64,000 nt of DNA from Pseudoduganella lutea (GCF_004209755.1 NZ_CP035913.1:5084001-5148000); one strand, 5' to 3'. Counted from the first letter of the stretch, positions 37,150 through 45,358 are shown. Program-made: numbers and translations. Notes: a model not told the origin generated them from the letters alone.

Positions 37150-37811
37150 AGATGCGCCTGCTGTGGTATTGCGATCCACGATGCCCGTTCCAGCCGGACG
37201 GCTACTGGCCCGGTTCCGGCCCGGCGCCGTACGGCACCCGCGAAGTGGGGTTGTGGACATTCATCGGTGTCGTCTGCATGCTGTTCGCGCTGTTCGGCGC
37301 GGCATACCTGATGCGTATCGGCTACGAGGACTGGCGCCTGCTGCCGCCCGTGCCGTGGCAGTTGTGGCTGTCGACGGCATTGTTGGGCGCCGCCGACGCG
37401 GCATTGCTGTTCGGGGCGCGGGCGGCGCAGCGGCGGTGCCCGCGGCGCGCCAGGCGGCTCGGCGTGCTGGGGTGGGGATTGTCCGCCACATTCGTCGCGA
37501 GCCAATCGTGGGCCTGGGCCGCCATGGCGGCGCAGCGGGTCGACATCACGGCCGGGCCGGCCGCCGGGTTCTTCTACATGCTGACCGGTTTGCATGCGGT
37601 GCACGTGATGGGTGGCATGGTGGCGGCCGCCTGGGTGCTGGCGCGTGCGCGGCAAGGCGACGATGTCCGGCTTGGCCAGGCTCTGTCGTTGTGTGCCCGC
37701 TATTGGCACGCCTTGCTCGTGCTGTGGTGTGCGGTGTTCGGCCTGCTGTTCGGCATGACGCCGGAACTGGTGCGCGACGTGTGCGCGGCGGTCGGCATCA
37801 CGGTGCGCTGA
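37146..37811 (+). CDS. Heme-copper oxidase subunit III family protein (first of two)
   Basis: A 221-residue membrane protein with about five helices. GLHAVHVMGGMVAAAWVLARA and YWHALLVLWCAVFGLLFG are the subunit III signatures (the H-x-x-H-V-x-x-G and YWH blocks). It starts with a soluble CDPRCPFQPDGYWPGSG leader and lacks the typical first helices, so it looks divergent compared with the second copy. It overlaps the subunit I gene by 4 bases. Two different subunit III genes in tandem is the pattern of coxO/coxP. Confidence 0.85.
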   Translation: MKMRLLWYCDPRCPFQPDGYWPGSGPAPYGTREVGLWTFIGVVCMLFALFGAAYLMRIGYEDWRLLPPVPWQLWLSTALLGAADAALLFGARAAQRRCPRRARRLGVLGWGLSATFVASQSWAWAAMAAQRVDITAGPAAGFFYMLTGLHAVHVMGGMVAAAWVLARARQGDDVRLGQALSLCARYWHALLVLWCAVFGLLFGMTPELVRDVCAAVGITVR

Positions 37812-37821
37812 GGGAGGCATG

Positions 37822-38520
37822 ATGTCCACACAGCCAGAAGCCGCCGCCGCGCCTGTGCCCGCGCCCGTGCCATCAGGCCGTGGCTGGCCCGCGCTTGCCG
37901 CCGACCTGTCCAGCGACCGGCAGATGTTCCACGTCCCCTGGGGCAAGGCGATGATGTGGTTCTTCCTGCTCAGCGATACCTTCATCTTTGGCACGTTCCT
38001 CACCGGCTACATGGCGGTGCGGATGGCCAGCACGACACCGTGGCCGAACCCGAGCGAGGTCTTCGCGCTGACGATCGGCGGCGCGCACCTGCCGCTGATC
38101 CTGATCGCGATCATGACGTTCGTGCTGATCTCGAGCAGCGGCTCGATGGCGATGGCCGTCAATTACGCCTACCGGGGCAACCGGCGGCGCTGCGCCGCAC
38201 TGATGGCGCTGACCGCCGCGTTCGGGGCATTGTTCGTGGGCATGCAGGTCTTCGAGTGGAGCAAGCTGATCGCGGAAGGCGTACGGCCGTGGGGCAACCC
38301 GATGGGCGCGGCGCAGTTCGGCGCCAGCTTCTTCATGATCACGGGTTTTCACGGCTTGCACGTGACGGCCGGGGTGATCTACCTCTCGATCGTGGCGCGG
38401 CGCGTGGCCCGCGGCGCCTATGAGCGCAAGGGCTATGGCATCGTCGAGATCGCGGGGCTGTACTGGCACTTCGTCGACCTGGTCTGGGTCTTCATCTTTG
38501 CCTTGTTCTACCTGTGGTAA
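37822..38520 (+). CDS. Heme-copper oxidase subunit III (second, canonical)
   Basis: A 232-residue subunit III with five to seven helices: WGKAMMWFFLLSDTFIFGTFLTGY near residue 40, FGASFFMITGFHGLHVTAGVIYLSIVA with the conserved HGLHV, and a final GLYWHFVDLVWVFIFALFYLW. It stabilises subunit I and the proton-uptake path. Two adjacent ATG codons (37819, 37822) exist; the second is better spaced from GGGAGG. Part of the oxidase operon. Confidence 0.93.
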   Translation: MSTQPEAAAAPVPAPVPSGRGWPALAADLSSDRQMFHVPWGKAMMWFFLLSDTFIFGTFLTGYMAVRMASTTPWPNPSEVFALTIGGAHLPLILIAIMTFVLISSSGSMAMAVNYAYRGNRRRCAALMALTAAFGALFVGMQVFEWSKLIAEGVRPWGNPMGAAQFGASFFMITGFHGLHVTAGVIYLSIVARRVARGAYERKGYGIVEIAGLYWHFVDLVWVFIFALFYLW

Positions 38521-38530
38521 GGAGGTCGCA

Positions 38531-38836
38531 ATGGAAGGGCAGCAGCATCCGGTAGCGTTGTACCTGAAGGTGTGGGGCCTGCTGTTCGTGCTCAGCGCCC
38601 TGTCTTATCTTGTCGACCTGCTGCACGTGCAAGGCATGCTGCGATGGACATTGATCCTGGCGCTCATGATGGCGAAGGCCGCGCTGATCGTCGCCGTCTT
38701 CATGCACCTGCGCTGGGAGCGGCTGGCGCTGGTCTGCGTGGTGGTGATTCCGCCCGCGGCGCTGCTTGTACTGGCGGGCATGATGGCGGCGGAATCCGAT
38801 TATGTCTTCGCGCTGCGTAGCGCCACTGTCCGGTAA
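38531..38836 (+). CDS. Cytochrome c oxidase subunit IV family protein
   Basis: A 101-residue protein with three membrane helices (VWGLLFVLSALSYLVDLL, LILALMMAKAALIVAVFMHL, and VCVVVIPPAALLVLAGMM). The MAKAALIVAVFMHLRWE block is the hallmark of prokaryotic oxidase subunit IV (COX4_pro/CyoD-like). The start is fixed by GGAGG at 38521. It closes the six-gene oxidase operon. Confidence 0.9.
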   Translation: MEGQQHPVALYLKVWGLLFVLSALSYLVDLLHVQGMLRWTLILALMMAKAALIVAVFMHLRWERLALVCVVVIPPAALLVLAGMMAAESDYVFALRSATVR

Positions 38837-38894
38837 GCGTGCCTCAGCAATCACAGCCGGCAACCCGCCTTGCCGGACAGTACGAGTTTCACCC

Positions 38895-38924
38895 TTGTAA
38901 CGGCGCCGAGCGCGGTGCTATAAT
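38895..38924 (+). promoter_or_regulatory. Sigma-70 promoter of the second tRNA-Glu array
   Basis: TTGTAA (38895-38900), 18-base spacer, perfect TATAAT (38919-38924), then a GC-rich discriminator and the tRNA 19 bases later. This is the stable-RNA promoter layout. Confidence 0.8.
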
Positions 38925-38943
38925 GCGCGCACGCTTTTACGAC

Positions 38944-39019
38944 GTCCCCATCGTCTAGAGGCCTAGGACATCACCCTTTCACGGTGAGTACCGGGGTTCG
39001 AATCCCCGTGGGGACGCCA
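38944..39019 (+). tRNA. tRNA-Glu (TTC)
   Basis: Fourth identical tRNA-Glu copy, first of the second array, right after its own strong promoter. Confidence 0.97.
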
Positions 39020-39072
39020 AGGTTTGCAAGAATCGGTTTATACGGTTTCATGCGGCCGGATCGAAGTCAGAT

Positions 39073-39114
39073 AAGTAAAGCCAGATCAAGTAAAGCCAGA
39101 TCAAGTAAAGCCAG
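39073..39114. repeat. 15 bp tandem repeat between tRNA-Glu copies
   Basis: AAGTAAAGCCAGATC at 39073 and 39088, then a third copy cut short at 39103-39114. It lies in the transcribed spacer between the two tRNA-Glu genes. Likely slippage within a region prone to duplication. Confidence 0.6.
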
Positions 39115-39120
39115 TCCAGG

Positions 39121-39196
39121 GTCCCCATCGTCTAGAGGCCTAGGACATCACCCTTTCACGGTGAGTACCGGGGTTCGAATCCCCGTGGGGACGCCA
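39121..39196 (+). tRNA. tRNA-Glu (TTC)
   Basis: Fifth identical tRNA-Glu copy, followed by the terminator at 39249. Confidence 0.97.
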
Positions 39197-39248
39197 AGAA
39201 TATCCAGTGATGCCGATATCGCGTCGCACTGATATCGAGTCACACTGC

Positions 39249-39283
39249 AAAAGCCGCAAAAGAGTTTTCTTTGCGGCTTTTTG
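39249..39283 (+). terminator. Rho-independent terminator of the second tRNA array
   Basis: Perfect 12 bp stem AAAAGCCGCAAA (39249-39260) with TTTGCGGCTTTT (39270-39281), 9-base loop, then T residues. Just upstream of earP. Confidence 0.92.
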
Positions 39284-39304
39284 CTTTTTCATCTTTCCCC
39301 GCTC

Positions 39305-40510
39305 ATGAGTCAACCCGTCACGCTGGCGCTGTTCTGCAAGGTCGTCGATAACTATGGCGACATCGGCATTTGCTGGCGCCTCGCGCGGCAACTGGTGCAC
39401 GAGCATGGTATCGCCGTAACGCTGTGGGTCGACGACATGCACAGCTTTGCCCGCATCTGCCCGCGGGTCGATCCGCACGTGGCCGCCCAGCAGGTGGAAG
39501 GCGTCGCCGTCTATCACTGGCGCGACCAGGAAGGCACGTACTTCGCGGAAGATGTCGCCGACATCGTCATCGAGTTCTTCGCGGTGGACATCCCGCCCGG
39601 GTACGTCACGGCGATGGCGCAGCGGCCCGTCAAGCCGGTGTGGCTGAACCTGGAAGGCTTGACGGCCGAGGAATGGGTCGAAGGCTGCCACACGCTCCCA
39701 TCCATGCACCCGCGCCTGCCGCTGACAAAGCATTTCTTTTTCCCTGGTTTCAAGGGCAAGACCGGCGGCCTGCCGCGCGAAGCCGGGCTCTTCGGCGAGC
39801 GCGACCGGTTCCAGCAGGACCCTGCGGCGGTGGCGGCCTTCCTGGGCGCCCTCGGCCTCGACGCTGCCGAGCAGGCGGCCTGCAAGGTATCGCTGTTCTG
39901 CTATCCGCATGCACCCGTGGCGAGCCTGTTCGACGCATGGCAACGGGGCGGGGCGCCGGTGGCATGCCTGGTGCCGGAGGGTGTGGCGAAGGACGAGGTG
40001 CGCGCTTTCCTTGGCGCCGAACCGGTGGCCGGCGCCGTTCGCACGCAGGGCATGCTCACGGTGCGCGTGCTGCCGTTCGTGCCGCAGCCCGATTACGACC
40101 GGTTGCTGTGGGCGTGCGATGTCAATATCGTGCGCGGCGAGGATTCCTTCGTGCGGGCGCAATGGGCAGGCCGCCCATTTGCCTGGCATATTTATCCGCA
40201 GGATGAAAACCTGCACCATAAAAAACTGCGTGCCTTTATTGCACGGTATTGCGCGCCACAATATGGCGCCGCGCTGGATGGTGCCTCGCCGGATAATGCT
40301 GCTGCGGGCCGGCCGGATGCGAACGCGCTTGAACGACTCATGCTGGCCTTGAATGGCGTGGTCGAGGAAACGGATTGGCTGCCGTTGTGGCAAGCCTTGT
40401 CCGGCAGTCTCGAACCATTGGCATGCCGCTCTGCCAATTGGCAAAAAGCGCTGTTGGAAAATGGCGACCTGGCGTCGAATCTGCTGACATTCGCACGTTC
40501 CGTGCGATAG
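39305..40510 (+). CDS. earP: Elongation factor P arginine rhamnosyltransferase EarP
   Basis: A 401-residue inverting glycosyltransferase that transfers rhamnose from dTDP-rhamnose to a single Arg of EF-P. The N-terminal signature LALFCKVVDNYGDIGICWRLARQL is diagnostic, with the catalytic Asp in DNYGDIG, and the C-terminal nucleotide-sugar site reads VRGEDSFVRAQWAGRPFAWHIYPQ. The gene directly precedes efp, the standard pairing, and the partner has Arg at position 32. Start ATG 39305 (MSQPVTLALF). Confidence 0.96.
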   Translation: MSQPVTLALFCKVVDNYGDIGICWRLARQLVHEHGIAVTLWVDDMHSFARICPRVDPHVAAQQVEGVAVYHWRDQEGTYFAEDVADIVIEFFAVDIPPGYVTAMAQRPVKPVWLNLEGLTAEEWVEGCHTLPSMHPRLPLTKHFFFPGFKGKTGGLPREAGLFGERDRFQQDPAAVAAFLGALGLDAAEQAACKVSLFCYPHAPVASLFDAWQRGGAPVACLVPEGVAKDEVRAFLGAEPVAGAVRTQGMLTVRVLPFVPQPDYDRLLWACDVNIVRGEDSFVRAQWAGRPFAWHIYPQDENLHHKKLRAFIARYCAPQYGAALDGASPDNAAAGRPDANALERLMLALNGVVEETDWLPLWQALSGSLEPLACRSANWQKALLENGDLASNLLTFARSVR

Positions 40511-40577
40511 GCGCCGTATCAAGAACATGGTATGATGAGCGGTTACTGAAACCCATATTTAGTAGGTACTCCCTCTT

Positions 40578-41153
40578 ATGAAACCCGCAAAAGAAATTCG
40601 TGTTGGCAACATCATCATGGTTGACGCCAAGCCCTTCATCGTGCTGCGCTCCGACGTCAATGGTTCGAGCCGCACGGGCTTCACCTACAAGTGGAAGATG
40701 AAGAATCTTCTGACGAACGCTCCGCTGGAAAACGTCTTCCGCGGCGACGACAAATTCGACGTGGTCGTGCTGGACAAGAAGCCGGTGACCTATTCGTACT
40801 TCGCCGATCCGCTGTACGTGTTCATGGATGAAGAGTACAACCAGTACGAAATCGAAGAAGAAAACCTGGGCGACGCGCTGAACTACCTGAAAGACGGTAT
40901 GGCATGCGAAGCCGTTTTCTATGACGGCAAGGCCATCTCCGTTGAACTGCCGACCACCATCGTGCGCCAGATCGTTTACTCGGAACCGGCCGTCAAGGGC
41001 AATACGTCGGGTAACGTGCTGAAGGAAGCCAAGATCGAAAACGCGATCGAATCGAAGCAGCACACCGTGCAGGTTCCCCTGTTCGTGAGCCAGGACGATT
41101 CCATCGAAATCGATACCCGCACCAACGAATACAAGCGCGTGATCCGCAACTAA
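40578..41153 (+). CDS. efp: Elongation factor P, Arg32 type
   Basis: A 191-residue tRNA-mimicking factor that relieves ribosome stalling at consecutive prolines. The modification loop reads [10 protein letters not shown] with Arg at position 32, the residue rhamnosylated by EarP; factors modified by EpmA carry Lys or, in other groups, other residues. Three beta-barrel domains are accounted for, and the C-terminus ends [26 protein letters not shown] as in the family. An intrinsic terminator follows 22 bases after the stop. Confidence 0.98.
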   Translation: MKPAKEIRVGNIIMVDAKPFIVLRSDVNGSSRTGFTYKWKMKNLLTNAPLENVFRGDDKFDVVVLDKKPVTYSYFADPLYVFMDEEYNQYEIEEENLGDALNYLKDGMACEAVFYDGKAISVELPTTIVRQIVYSEPAVKGNTSGNVLKEAKIENAIESKQHTVQVPLFVSQDDSIEIDTRTNEYKRVIRN

Positions 41154-41175
41154 GCCATTCGCGCCGCTTCCAAAG

Positions 41176-41203
41176 AACGCTGCCTCGCGCAGCGTTTTTT
41201 TTT
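41176..41203 (+). terminator. Rho-independent terminator after efp
   Basis: AACGCTGC (41176-41183), loop CTCGC, GCAGCGTT (41189-41196), then a run of T residues to about 41203. Confidence 0.93.
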
Positions 41204-41245
41204 CGCCCACCATAACGCGTCAGATCCGCCAATCCCCCAGTCCAG

Positions 41246-41431
41246 CAATGTTTCCTGAAACCGGGGTCAGACCCCGATTCCGGGAAACATTGCCAGCAAC
41301 CGGGGTCTGACCCCGAAGTAGAGCAATATTGCCTGAAATCGGGGTCTGACCCCGGGGTGAACGAGCACGGCGCGCACAGCGTCACGTGTTGCAAAAACTT
41401 CGGGGACAGTCCCCTCTGGAGGGACTGTCCC
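41246..41431. repeat. Cluster of nested GGGGTC/GACCCC and GGGGAC/GTCCCC palindromes
   Basis: The 320 bp gap between efp and the AraC gene carries no gene but a chain of palindromes. A complete unit at 41246-41292 has CAATGTTTCC and GGAAACATTG arms around GGGGTC-A-GACCCC, centred on 41269. Cores GGGGTC-T-GACCCC follow at 41302-41314 and 41341-41353, with CAATATTG at 41324-41331 between them. GGGGAC-A-GTCCCC is at 41402-41414 and GGGAC-T-GTCCC at 41421-41431. Same family as 24401-24445. The transcripts of both flanking genes converge here. Confidence 0.7.
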
Positions 41432-41473
41432 TGGTGTTGCTTTACAACCAGCTCAGCAGTGGAGGGCTGGACG

Positions 41474-42283
41474 TCAGGCGGGGCCGCGCCATTCGGTCAG
41501 GTAGTGCTGCGGGGTCTTGCCGAGCAGGCGCCGGAACATGCTCGTGAAGGCGCTGGGGCTCGCATAGCCGAGGGTGGCGGCAATGCTGCCCACGCTTTCG
41601 CCGCGCGCGAGCAACGGGAACGCGTGGGCGAGGTGTACCTGCTGCACCCATTGCCGGTAGTGCAGCCCGGTTTCTTTTGGAAACAGCCGGATCAGCGTGC
41701 GGGCGCTGGCGCCGGCATCGCGCGCGCGGTCTTCGAGAGGCCGGCGGCTACCAGGGTGGTCCATGATGTCGGTGCATAGCGCGCGCAGGCGCCGGTCGCG
41801 TGGCCAGGGGACGGCGATCGGCACGGTTTCCATTGATGCCAGTTCCGACAGGATCAATTGCGCCAGCTGCTCACCGCGGCCCGGGGCCGCATAGTCCACC
41901 GGCTCGGCCGACAATGCCAGGATCAGCTCACGCAGCAGGGCACTGACTTCCAGCACGCGGCACCCGTCGACAAGCCCGGCGGCGGCCTGGGCATCGATAT
42001 ACAGCGTGCGCATGTTGACGCGCGAAAGCATCGTCAGCTCGTGCACGATGCCCGGTGCGATCAGCAGCGCCCGCCGCGGCGGGATGATCCACACCCCCAG
42101 GCCCGTGCGTACCCGTACCACGCCCTCGCTGGCATACAGCAGTTGTACCCAGGGATGGCTGTGCGGCACCACGTGCTCGCCATGCTGCGCTTCGGAAGGC
42201 ACGGCGGTGACCGCGCGGGGCAGGGCTGTAAACCTGGGGCAATAGAGGGGCGAGGGCAGGAGTGTCACTTTGGCGACGATCAT
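41474..42283 (-). CDS. AraC-family transcriptional regulator
   Basis: A 269-residue regulator. The N-terminal ~130 residues form a cupin-like sensing domain (HVVPHSHPWVQLLYASEGVVRVRTGLGVWIIPPRRALLIAPG). The C-terminus has the double helix-turn-helix with GSRRPLEDRARDAGASARTLIRLFPKETGLHY and SVGSIAATLGYASPSAFTSMFRRLLGKTP. It is divergent from the MFS exporter gene at 42344, 60 bases apart, so it probably controls that exporter. The inducer is unknown. Start ATG 42283. Confidence 0.92.
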   Translation of the reverse strand: MIVAKVTLLPSPLYCPRFTALPRAVTAVPSEAQHGEHVVPHSHPWVQLLYASEGVVRVRTGLGVWIIPPRRALLIAPGIVHELTMLSRVNMRTLYIDAQAAAGLVDGCRVLEVSALLRELILALSAEPVDYAAPGRGEQLAQLILSELASMETVPIAVPWPRDRRLRALCTDIMDHPGSRRPLEDRARDAGASARTLIRLFPKETGLHYRQWVQQVHLAHAFPLLARGESVGSIAATLGYASPSAFTSMFRRLLGKTPQHYLTEWRGPA

Positions 42284-42343
42284 TGGAAGAAGCGTTCGGT
42301 CCCTACATATTACACTGGCATACCTTTCATCGATATCGCCGCC

Positions 42344-43573
42344 ATGCTCCCCGCTTCCATCGCCCCGACTGCTGTTTCGCCCCCGTCCAGCGCCACCGCC
42401 GTGTCGCCCGCACAGCAGGGTGCCGTGCTGCAGATCCTGTTCTCCGTTGCTTTCGTCCACCTGCTCAACGATTGCGTGCAGGCCGTGCTGCCGTCCATCT
42501 ACCCATTGCTGAAGGACCAGTTCGCGCTGAGTTTTACGCAAGTGGGCCTGATCACCTTGACGTTCCAGTGCACCGCCTCGCTGCTGCAGCCGTGGATCGG
42601 CCTGTACACGGACAAGCGCCCGCTGCCGTTCCTGCTGCCGATCGGCATGTGCGTGACGCTGGCCGGCGTGGGCCTGCTGGCGACCGCGAACACGTTCGGC
42701 ATGCTGCTGCTGGCCGCCGGGATGATCGGCGTCGGTTCGTCGACGTTCCATCCGGAGGCGTCGCGCGTGGCGCGGCTGGCGTCCGGCGGCCGCTTCGGCT
42801 TCGCGCAATCGCTGTTCCAGGTGGGCGGCAACATCGGCTCGGCGCTGGGCCCGCTGCTGGCCGCCGCCATCATCGTCGGCCACGGGCAGGGCAAGATCGC
42901 GTGGTTCATGCTGCTGGTACTGGTCGCGGTGGTGGTGCTGGTGAGCGTCAGTCGCTGGTACGGCAGCCACCTGAAAAGCGCGGTGCGCAAGGCGGCCGTG
43001 CAGCACGCGGCGCCGCTGCCGCGCGGCCGCGTGATTGCCGCGATGGCGGTGCTGGCAATGCTGGTATTCTCGAAATACATCTACATGGCCAGCCTGTCGA
43101 GCTATTACACGTTCTACCTGATCGAGAAATTCCACGTATCGGTCGACGCGGCGCAGATGTACCTGTTCCTGTTCCTTGCCGCGGTGGCCGCAGGCACGTT
43201 TGCCGGCGGCCCGATCGGCGACCGCATCGGCCGCAAGCGCGTGATCTGGGTATCGATCCTGGGTGCCGCGCCGTTCACGCTGGCGCTGCCGTATGTCGAC
43301 CTGGCATGGACGGCCGTGCTGTCGGTGGTGATCGGGCTGGTGATGTCGTCGGCATTTTCCGCGATCGTCGTGTTCGCGCAGGAGCTGGTGCCGGGCAAGC
43401 CCGGCATGATTGCCGGGATCTTCTTCGGGCTGATGTTCGGCGTGAGCGGCATTGGCGCCGCGGCGATGGGCCACATCGCCGACGTGTCCGGCATCGAGTA
43501 CGTCTACCGGATCGCGTCGTTCCTGCCGCTGCTGGGGTTCCTCGCGGCGCTGCTGCCGAAGATGGAGCGCTGA
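42344..43573 (+). CDS. MFS exporter, Fsr (fosmidomycin resistance protein) family
   Basis: A 409-residue inner-membrane exporter with about twelve helices. The start of the membrane part, LFSVAFVHLLNDCVQAVLPSIYPLLKDQF, and GMIGVGSSTFHPEASRVA are characteristic of the Fsr branch; the MFS loop appears as GGPIGDRIGRKRVIW. It expels small compounds by proton antiport; the actual substrate is not known. Likely under the divergent AraC regulator. Start ATG 42344, with an Ala/Ser/Pro-rich cytoplasmic leader. Confidence 0.9.
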   Translation: MLPASIAPTAVSPPSSATAVSPAQQGAVLQILFSVAFVHLLNDCVQAVLPSIYPLLKDQFALSFTQVGLITLTFQCTASLLQPWIGLYTDKRPLPFLLPIGMCVTLAGVGLLATANTFGMLLLAAGMIGVGSSTFHPEASRVARLASGGRFGFAQSLFQVGGNIGSALGPLLAAAIIVGHGQGKIAWFMLLVLVAVVVLVSVSRWYGSHLKSAVRKAAVQHAAPLPRGRVIAAMAVLAMLVFSKYIYMASLSSYYTFYLIEKFHVSVDAAQMYLFLFLAAVAAGTFAGGPIGDRIGRKRVIWVSILGAAPFTLALPYVDLAWTAVLSVVIGLVMSSAFSAIVVFAQELVPGKPGMIAGIFFGLMFGVSGIGAAAMGHIADVSGIEYVYRIASFLPLLGFLAALLPKMER

Positions 43574-43621
43574 AGACGGCGGATCGCAGGCAGGGAGCAA
43601 ACTCCCTGCATTCCTGCAAAG

Positions 43622-45028
43622 TCAGATGTCGATGAAGCGCATCTTGAAGTTGCGGCCCTTGAAGCTGCCGAAGTCGCCAGCCAGGTTGCTGGCGGCGCTC
43701 AGGCGGTCGAACGCTTCATAGGCCACGCGGCGGTCGATCGCCACATAGGTCTGGAATTCCGTCACGTTGATCTTGCCCACGTGTTCCTTGGCCAGCTTCG
43801 CATCGCCGGTCAGCGCGCCCAGCACGTCGCCGGCGCGCAGCTTGTCCTTCTTGCCGCCGCTGATGCACAGCGTGAGCATCGGTGCAGGATCGCCGTGACC
43901 AGGATCGTCTGCGTCCAGTTCCGCCAGTTCGTGCCATTCGGCCGGCGTGTTCTGGTATTCCTCGATCAGCTTGACCCACTTCTTTTCGTTCGGCGCGCAC
44001 AGCGTCAGCGACAGGCCGCTGCCACCGGCGCGACCCGTGCGGCCGATGCGGTGTACGTGCACCTCGGCGTCCTTCGACACGTCGGCGTTGATCACCGCTT
44101 CCAGGTCGGTGATGTCCAGTCCCCGCGCGGCCACGTCGGTGGCCACGAGGATCTGGCAGCTGCGGTTGGAGAACAGCACGAGGATCTCGTCGCGTTCGCG
44201 CTGTTCCAGTTCCCCGTACAGCGCCAGCGCCGAGAAGCCCTGCGCGCGCAGCGTTTCCACCAGTTCGCGGCAATGCGCCTTCGTATTGCAGAAGATGATC
44301 GCGGACGCGGGCTTGAAGTGCCGCAGCAGCCGCGCCACCGTCTCGTCGCGCGAGTCGAAACCGATCTCGTAGAAGCGCTGCTCGATCGTCAGCGACGTGT
44401 GCTGTGCTTCGATCACCACCTCCACCGGGTCGGCCAGGAAGGCTTCGGTGGCGTGGCGGATATCGTCCGGGTAGGTCGCCGAGAACAGCAGTGTCTGGCG
44501 GCGCTTCGGGCATTCCTTCACGATCGCCGCGATGTCGTCGTAGAAGCCCATGTCGGTCATGCGGTCCGCTTCGTCGAGCACGAGGGTGCGGATAGACGAC
44601 AGGTCGAGCGTCTGCCGCGACAGGTGGTCGCGGATCCTGCCCGGCGTGCCGACGACGACATGGGCACCATGTTCCAGCGAGGCGATCTGCGGCCGCATGG
44701 GCGAGCCGCCCGTCAGCACCAGCACCTTCAGGTTGGCGATGCTGCGGCCGAGCCGGCGCAGTTCGTTCGCCACCTGGTCCGCCAGTTCGCGGGTGGGGCA
44801 CATCACCAGCGCCTGTGTGGCGAACCAGGCGGGGTTGATGGTGTACAGCAGGCCGATGCCGAAGGCGGCGGTCTTGCCGCTGCCGGTCTGCGCCTGGGCG
44901 ATCAGGTCGCGGCCTTCGAGCACGGGCGGCAGGCTCTGCGCCTGGATCGGCGTCATCGTGGTGTAGCCCAGCGTGTCGAGGTTGGCGAGAAACGCGTCGT
45001 GCAGGGGCAGGGAGGCAAAGGAAGTCAT
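43622..45028 (-). CDS. dbpA: ATP-dependent RNA helicase DbpA
   Basis: A 468-residue DEAD-box helicase: Q motif TPIQAQSLP, Walker A AQTGSGKT, PTRELA, TPGR, VLDEADRMTDMGF (DEAD), SAT, then helicase C-terminal motifs IIFCNTK, ATDVAARGLD and HRIGRTGRAG. The last ~75 residues form the DbpA RNA-binding domain that recognises hairpin 92 of 23S rRNA in 50S assembly (LRAGDVLGALTGD ... VAYEAFDRLSAA). Start ATG 45028 (MTSFASLPL). It converges with the Fsr gene. Confidence 0.95.
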   Translation of the reverse strand: MTSFASLPLHDAFLANLDTLGYTTMTPIQAQSLPPVLEGRDLIAQAQTGSGKTAAFGIGLLYTINPAWFATQALVMCPTRELADQVANELRRLGRSIANLKVLVLTGGSPMRPQIASLEHGAHVVVGTPGRIRDHLSRQTLDLSSIRTLVLDEADRMTDMGFYDDIAAIVKECPKRRQTLLFSATYPDDIRHATEAFLADPVEVVIEAQHTSLTIEQRFYEIGFDSRDETVARLLRHFKPASAIIFCNTKAHCRELVETLRAQGFSALALYGELEQRERDEILVLFSNRSCQILVATDVAARGLDITDLEAVINADVSKDAEVHVHRIGRTGRAGGSGLSLTLCAPNEKKWVKLIEEYQNTPAEWHELAELDADDPGHGDPAPMLTLCISGGKKDKLRAGDVLGALTGDAKLAKEHVGKINVTEFQTYVAIDRRVAYEAFDRLSAASNLAGDFGSFKGRNFKMRFIDI

Positions 45029-45115
45029 GGCGGGCCCGTGGGCAAAAGGGTAAATCAGTCTAACAGAGCGGCAGGATTCTACCGCTACAACCATCGGTGG
45101 CTTATCGGGCCACAC

Positions 45116-45340
45116 TCAGTTTTTGCGCCAGACGGGCAGGCCGGTAACGTCCAGTTGTTCGTCGCGCTCCCAGACCGGCAGGCCGCTGGCGTCGGTCGGC
45201 TCGAGCAATTCGAGCTGTTCCTGCCGGACCGGGACGCGGCGCACGCGGGGCGCGGGCGGCACCCTGGGTTCCGGCTCCATCGGTTCGGCCGGGCCGAAAC
45301 CGGGCAGGTCGAGCGTCGCGTTGTCTTTCTTGTCTCTCAT
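45116..45340 (-). CDS. Small hypothetical protein with repeated GLPVW motif
   Basis: A 74-residue soluble, Pro- and acid-rich protein. The middle is PEPRVPPAPRVRRVPVRQEQLELLEP and the end holds two copies of GLPVW-x-R (SGLPVWERDEQ and TGLPVWRKN), 17 residues apart. No known domain. An intrinsic terminator lies only 19 bases upstream of its start on the same strand, so expression needs a very short leader, readthrough or an attenuation-like switch. It may instead not be a gene; the regular ending favours that it is. Confidence 0.6.
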   Translation of the reverse strand: MRDKKDNATLDLPGFGPAEPMEPEPRVPPAPRVRRVPVRQEQLELLEPTDASGLPVWERDEQLDVTGLPVWRKN

Positions 45341-45358
45341 CGTGTGGCGTGCAAAAAC

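Noticed and set aside
33364..38943. Integrative element or genomic island at a tRNA-Glu gene
   Set aside because: No integrase, recombinase or att-like partial tRNA remnant is visible; only the identical full tRNA copies flank it, so it is kept as a recombination hypothesis and not called an island.
41858..42343. N-terminal extension of the Fsr exporter frame over the AraC gene
   Set aside because: The extension is antisense to the regulator and has no membrane character; ATG 42344 starts a normal-length exporter.
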